From NCBI GenBank assembly GCA_002633005.1, contig NMRA01000199.1:398889-462888 (forward strand): DNA of 64,000 bases. The letters are read 5' to 3'. Below, in pieces: positions 59,690 to 64,000 of this stretch. Position 1 is the stretch's first letter, and the number at the start of each line of letters is the position of its first letter. The position numbers and the translations under genes were made by a program. A model generated the notes under the pieces. That model was not told where the DNA came from. It ran no database searches and saw only the letters and a list, made by a program, of their open reading frames with translations. The stretch is from Phoronis australis (Eukaryota; Phoronida; Phoronidae).

Positions 59690-60051
59690 ACCGGCACATG
59701 TGAAATGGCATTTTCCAGTCTCACCAGGGTGTTCTCATGCAAACAATATCCCAATCGTATTAAAATGTCTCGATTTACAGTTGCTAGACCAAGATTATTC
59801 TCAGTGCTGTAGTGGTGGTATGCATACGCCTCCGAAGTGTACATTGTCTTTGATCCTCCCGTCACCCACTTTTCTTCTCCGTACCTATAATTTCCTCGTT
59901 AACTCGCTTCCTTTAATTCTATTATTGGCCGTTAGGGCTTCTTTTTCATTTTCTCAAAAATTGCCTCTGTCGACTCTCCACGCATGTGCGTTCGATGTTA
60001 CACGTAACTTATAATGGGTGTTTCTTTAGTGCCGCGTGTATCGGAGTATGT

Positions 60052-60483
60052 ATGGGCCGCGGAAAAAAGTTACTAGAAAAATCAAACCTAATTCGTAAAA
60101 ATCAAACCTATTTTGTAAAAATCAATCGTGTTTGGAAAATCAAATCTATCTCGTAAAAATCAAAACTGTTTGGAGAATCAAACCTGTCGGTGGAAACGGG
60201 AACTAGCTAAGTGCGTGGGAAGGGCAAAATTACAAATTTGATTTGATTTTTATTAACTATTCTTTGCCCTTTCCGCAGTCCACGCCGCGTTAATAGGAAA
60301 ATCATTCCTAATTTGTAAAAATCAATCCTGTTTAGAAAATCAAACCTATCTCGTAAAAATCAAACCTGTTTGGAAAATCAAACATTTCGGTGGAAACAGG
60401 AATTAGCTAATTTCGCGAAAAGGGCAAAATTACGAATTAGATTTCATTTTTATTGACTATTTTTTGCCCTTTCCGCGGCCCAT
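60052..60483. mobile_element. 432-bp element with 14-bp perfect inverted ends and two tandem halves
   Basis: Ends ATGGGCCGCGGAAA (60052) and TTTCCGCGGCCCAT (60483). The interior is two copies of about 205 bp, each with AATCAAACCT repeats, GGTGGAAACGGGAACTAGCT-type block, AGGGCAAAATTAC and TTTGCCCTTTCCGC. No coding content; no clear target duplication. Confidence 0.65.
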
Positions 60484-62117
60484 AAGTAAGTTTTTTGTAC
60501 TTAGTCATATTATCATATCTATTTTTGACTATCGTCTTTAATAAGCAGTAATAATCAACCTTACATTCGGCATCCTTTTACTAAGAACAGGCTTCACGTG
60601 ACATCATTTGCAAATGTGAGTGACATAAATGCAAATACACTCCTGGACTTTCCATGTCGGGATTTATACTGGGCTCAAAATGTTCTAACCTTTTCATTAC
60701 TTAATGAACATGCACTACTTCATAAGTGCGTTTCAATTACTAATTAGACATACCTGTGCTCTAGCATTCTTTGACTTAAAGCATAGATCATGGGAAACAC
60801 ACGTTTGAAGAAGGTATAAAGTGCACATGTACGTACATGTACTAATTATAAAATGTGCATGCTCAGTTTTGCCGTGTACTCTTTTAAGCAGATCACACGT
60901 GGCACTGTTAATTTTACACAAAACGCAATTTATCTTACTGGCTGCGAAGTATTTCGAACTGGTGTTATCAGTACACCTGGCGTTCTAAGTTAGAATGCTT
61001 ACAAGGTCCTTTAACAGGGAACTGAAGATCGGTGCCAGAGATATTCGCCGATCGATAAACGGACGATTCATTTGAACCCAGTAAATATGCTGTCCTGAAA
61101 ACGTTTTTCTGTTGTACTCTGCTCATGAGCTGCGACTTGGAGTGACATAAAACGCGTTGACGTGAGTTAGATTAATTTCCATTATTCAAAGTGGTTCTCT
61201 GCCACGTATTCCACTGGCCATTAGTGACTATTCACCAGGTATTTTACGGTTTGTCCGTAAAGATTTTGAATCTCTGTTGGAGTCGAGCATTTTCTTTCAG
61301 TTTCAAATTTCGGGAAAAAAAACAATCTGTCAGCTGCTCGTCGATTTTTTTGGCAAAGCACGTCTCCTTATTTGGTATGGCATGACATAGACGTAGCACA
61401 AGGAAAGTATGACTTTTGACCTCGTAAGCAAAACACTGAGAAGCAGTTGGTCCGACTTATTTGAGGCATGAGCGCAGAGGGGTGGACAATTTGAAAACTG
61501 TATTGGTTATGAAAGAGTTTTTATTTCGTCTGTATTTCAAAAGTAGTGAATATGACCATTTTTTCTCGAAATTCTTGAAATACTCAAAGTGATTTGCACT
61601 CACGTTAGCATTTCCAAGACTGAAGTAGATTCGCCACAACCTGTTTAAAGTTATTTTTATGAGTTTTCGCGATCCATTCCTCTTTTAAAACCTGCGTGAT
61701 GGTTAGAACTGTAGATATGGAAATTCCCACTAGATATTGAATAATATCAATGTTTATGGCGTCGTTTTGTGGCAACTGATTCAGACTTCAAGTACGAGAT
61801 TCATGGTTTTGGGGTCACCCCTTCGGGCTTGAAGTAACTGGTTCTTAGCTAAAGTCAGAGCATTGTATTTCCTCAAGCCTAATTAACGCTGCAACCAATC
61901 CCTGACCCAGCAATGACTGCCAAATGGTTTAGGCAGGGCCTCGCTATCTGTGTTGATTACACGCGTGCGTGCAATAAACGCGAATCGACGATGTGAGACT
62001 CAAGTTTTTAGTTGAGCAATAGTTTCTAAAATAGAAATCAGAAGTTTTCTACTATTTTACACGTAGACTGACTGGACGTCTTCGCACACGCTTCGTATGA
62101 TAAAATGTCACTAAATA
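60484..62117. other. Upstream of the ADAM17-like gene, no gene seen
   Basis: No TATA box or exon recognised. If the gene is a retrocopy, its promoter would have been gained here. Confidence 0.45.
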
Positions 62118-64000
62118 ATGATCCCGGTGCGTTTTTTCTTGACAATGTCAACATGTTTCATATGCATCCAATGGATTTGCCTTACAGCCGGTGCAACAGA
62201 TTGCCAGCCGCTTCCTAACTCTTCCATTCGCTGTCACGAGCTGGTTCAAGTGGTCGTCCTTCATCATTCAAGATCTAAGAGGCAGTTGTCCCCCGGAACA
62301 TCGGAGTTACATTTTAGTGCCTTTGGTCGCAACTTTTCTATAGACCTGAAGGAAAACAGACACGTCATAGAAAGAGACCTGAATATCGAGATCGTGGAGG
62401 ACGGCAGCGTGTCTCGGTACGACATGGCATCTTTGAAGTCACTTTTGTATATTGGGACAGTCAGGGGCGAGACTTCTTCGTTTGTTGAGGGTTGGATAAA
62501 CTTTGAAAATAACGAATTTGATGGTTCTATTATAGTTGAAGATGTACAGTTTTTCATTGAACCACTATCAAGATATTTTAGCTTCGAAAACTACAACGAA
62601 ACGTTTAGGAAAAAAAACACGGTAATTTACAGAGCGAGTGACATAGTTGTCAACCAATCAAAACCAGCAGTGTGCGGTGGGATAAAAAAGACTGGAGACA
62701 AACCAGGCATCATTCGGACAGTGGTGTCCAGTAAAGAACATTTTGAAAAGTGGAAGCACTCTGTTCTTCGATTTAAGCGACAACACGGTGACTCACAACG
62801 TACTAAAGTCTGTTCCTTGCACGTGGTAGCCGATCACTCTTTTTTCACGCACACTGGTCTGTCTAGTGTTGGGATAACAATAAAGGAGATGACGCATCAT
62901 ATTTTGAACGCTGATGCTGTGTTCAGAACAACAAAATTCGATGGACGAAATGATCATATATTAGGATTGAAAGTAGGAAAGATAACAATATACAAAAATC
63001 AAAACGGGTTCAAGTACTTGCTGAAAGACAATGTTGTGGAGGCAACGACGTACCTGAAATTTTTCGGGAAGCAGCACGACTTCAAGAATTTCTGTCTGGG
63101 TCTAGGTTATACATATAGGGACTTCCCACACGGTGTGGTGGGTCTGGCTTATATTGGGAACGTGTCCTATTCGATAAACGGTGGGATCTGCGCAAGGAAT
63201 GAAATCACTCGCTCTGGAAGATACAGTGTTAATGCTGCTATTGTCACTGGAATGAATTATGGAATGCAGGTATCGAGGCTCATGATATCTGTGACTACAG
63301 CTCATGAGATCGGACACACCTTTGGCAGTGACCACGATCCTCCTAAATGCTCACCCGGCGGAGCTCGCGGTAACTACGTTATGTATCATATCTCCGGCAC
63401 GGGACTTCTTCCTCATCACAGAATTTTTTCTCAGTGCAGTATCAGTCAAATTTGGCTTGTTGTCTTGAGAAAAGGAACTTGCTTTGTCAATGACGAGGAA
63501 AGCACCTGTGGAAACGGTGTAAAGGAGAATGGTGAAGAGTGCGATTGTGGCGACGTGGAGCAATGCCCGTATATTGATCGATGTTGTGTGCCTGCGACAA
63601 CTTCCGGCGAAGATGGAACACCCTGTACGGTTAAGAAAAACTTGGGCTACAAGTGCTCGTCCAACTCTCCATGCTGCAATCCAAAAACTTGTCAGTTGTA
63701 CACTCGTCAAGACAATGTTCAGTGTGAGCTAGGTATGGATTGCCAAGAAGAATCGTACTGTGATGGTGCGAACGAGACCTGTCCAATAGCACAAGTTAAG
63801 AGAAACGACTCCCCTTGTGGGTTTGGTTCCAAGCTGTGTCTCAACGGCTTGTGCAACACCACTCTGTGTGCGAAACACGGACTGCACAAATGCGAGTGCT
63901 CTGAAGAGAAAAACATGTGCAAACTATGCTGCCATGATAAGAACAGTGGACGGTGCACACCATATAAGTCCCATGGCGGCAAGGAAGTGTTATTTTCACA
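62118..64000 (+). CDS. ADAM17-like (TACE-like) metalloprotease-disintegrin, 5' part, intronless, runs off window
   Basis: Membrane-anchored zinc protease family that sheds ectodomains at the cell surface. One uninterrupted frame of 627 codons starts at ATG 62118 and is still open at the window end. Residues 1 to about 26 are hydrophobic (signal peptide). The prodomain carries an RSKR site at 52-55 and a cysteine switch VCGGIK with Cys186; RFKR at 218-221 is the expected furin site. The catalytic domain follows, with HEIGHTFGSDHD (zinc ligands His396, His400, His406, catalytic Glu397) and a VMY Met-turn. A Cys-rich disintegrin region begins near residue 462 (STCGNG) and the membrane-proximal Cys-rich part is cut by the window. 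Spacing and motifs fit ADAM17 better than ADAM10 or reprolysin-type ADAMs. ADAM17 genes are normally multi-exon, so a single exon suggests a retrocopy or intron loss. All catalytic residues are intact, so it reads as functional. The start is the first ATG in frame; a stop lies just upstream. Confidence 0.92.
   Translation, partial: MIPVRFFLTMSTCFICIQWICLTAGATDCQPLPNSSIRCHELVQVVVLHHSRSKRQLSPGTSELHFSAFGRNFSIDLKENRHVIERDLNIEIVEDGSVSRYDMASLKSLLYIGTVRGETSSFVEGWINFENNEFDGSIIVEDVQFFIEPLSRYFSFENYNETFRKKNTVIYRASDIVVNQSKPAVCGGIKKTGDKPGIIRTVVSSKEHFEKWKHSVLRFKRQHGDSQRTKVCSLHVVADHSFFTHTGLSSVGITIKEMTHHILNADAVFRTTKFDGRNDHILGLKVGKITIYKNQNGFKYLLKDNVVEATTYLKFFGKQHDFKNFCLGLGYTYRDFPHGVVGLAYIGNVSYSINGGICARNEITRSGRYSVNAAIVTGMNYGMQVSRLMISVTTAHEIGHTFGSDHDPPKCSPGGARGNYVMYHISGTGLLPHHRIFSQCSISQIWLVVLRKGTCFVNDEESTCGNGVKENGEECDCGDVEQCPYIDRCCVPATTSGEDGTPCTVKKNLGYKCSSNSPCCNPKTCQLYTRQDNVQCELGMDCQEESYCDGANETCPIAQVKRNDSPCGFGSKLCLNGLCNTTLCAKHGLHKCECSEEKNMCKLCCHDKNSGRCTPYKSHGGKEVLFS

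Overview
The window is animal nuclear DNA, from a bilaterian invertebrate and probably a marine one. Coding density is low, introns carry canonical GT/AG borders, and repeats are abundant: DNA transposons with terminal inverted repeats, LINE and BEL/Pao relics, minisatellites and a (TG)n tract. Both globin genes carry the ancestral animal intron pair (B12.2 and G7.0). The phylum cannot be fixed from the sequence; a lophotrochozoan such as a mollusc, brachiopod, phoronid or annelid would fit. There is one assembly gap (34025-34404) and isolated Ns at 6589, 46752 and 48816.

Layout. 1-11.7 kb is repeats: a 1.9 kb inverted-repeat element with TA target duplication (1497-3414), two minisatellites built on a GGTGCTC/GAGCACC core, small hAT-like elements and a TG microsatellite. 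11,770-16,650 is one complete but decayed DNA transposon with 3-bp ATT target duplications; it carries the ruins of an XPG/PIN-like nuclease gene with a Cys-rich C-terminal finger, best matching the Academ superfamily. 17-29 kb has a broken THAP finger, a BEL/Pao gag relic, several tandem repeat families and a few exon-like segments. 29.8-32.1 kb holds a PHYHIP-family gene on the minus strand with a probable 36-nt microexon. 33.8-41.3 kb is again repeats: a hAT-like element carrying a tRNA-like pol III module, a LINE relic, and nested small inverted-repeat elements.

41.8-53.6 kb holds two divergently oriented, three-exon globin genes about 6.8 kb apart, each with a TATA box. The left one has a perfect CRE and the right one a CACGTG E-box upstream. 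A second copy of the hAT/tRNA-like element lies between them. 56.4-59.3 kb holds a two-exon gene on the minus strand encoding a 290-residue protein I do not recognise. The right edge (62,118 to the end) is an ADAM17-like metalloprotease whose signal peptide, prodomain, catalytic and disintegrin regions are read without any intron; it runs off the window.

No operon-like cooperation is expected or seen. The two globins are the only evident related pair. The least familiar material is a family of about 70-bp nested palindromes (seven copies), two of which border the minisatellites, and the hAT-like element containing a tRNA-like promoter module.
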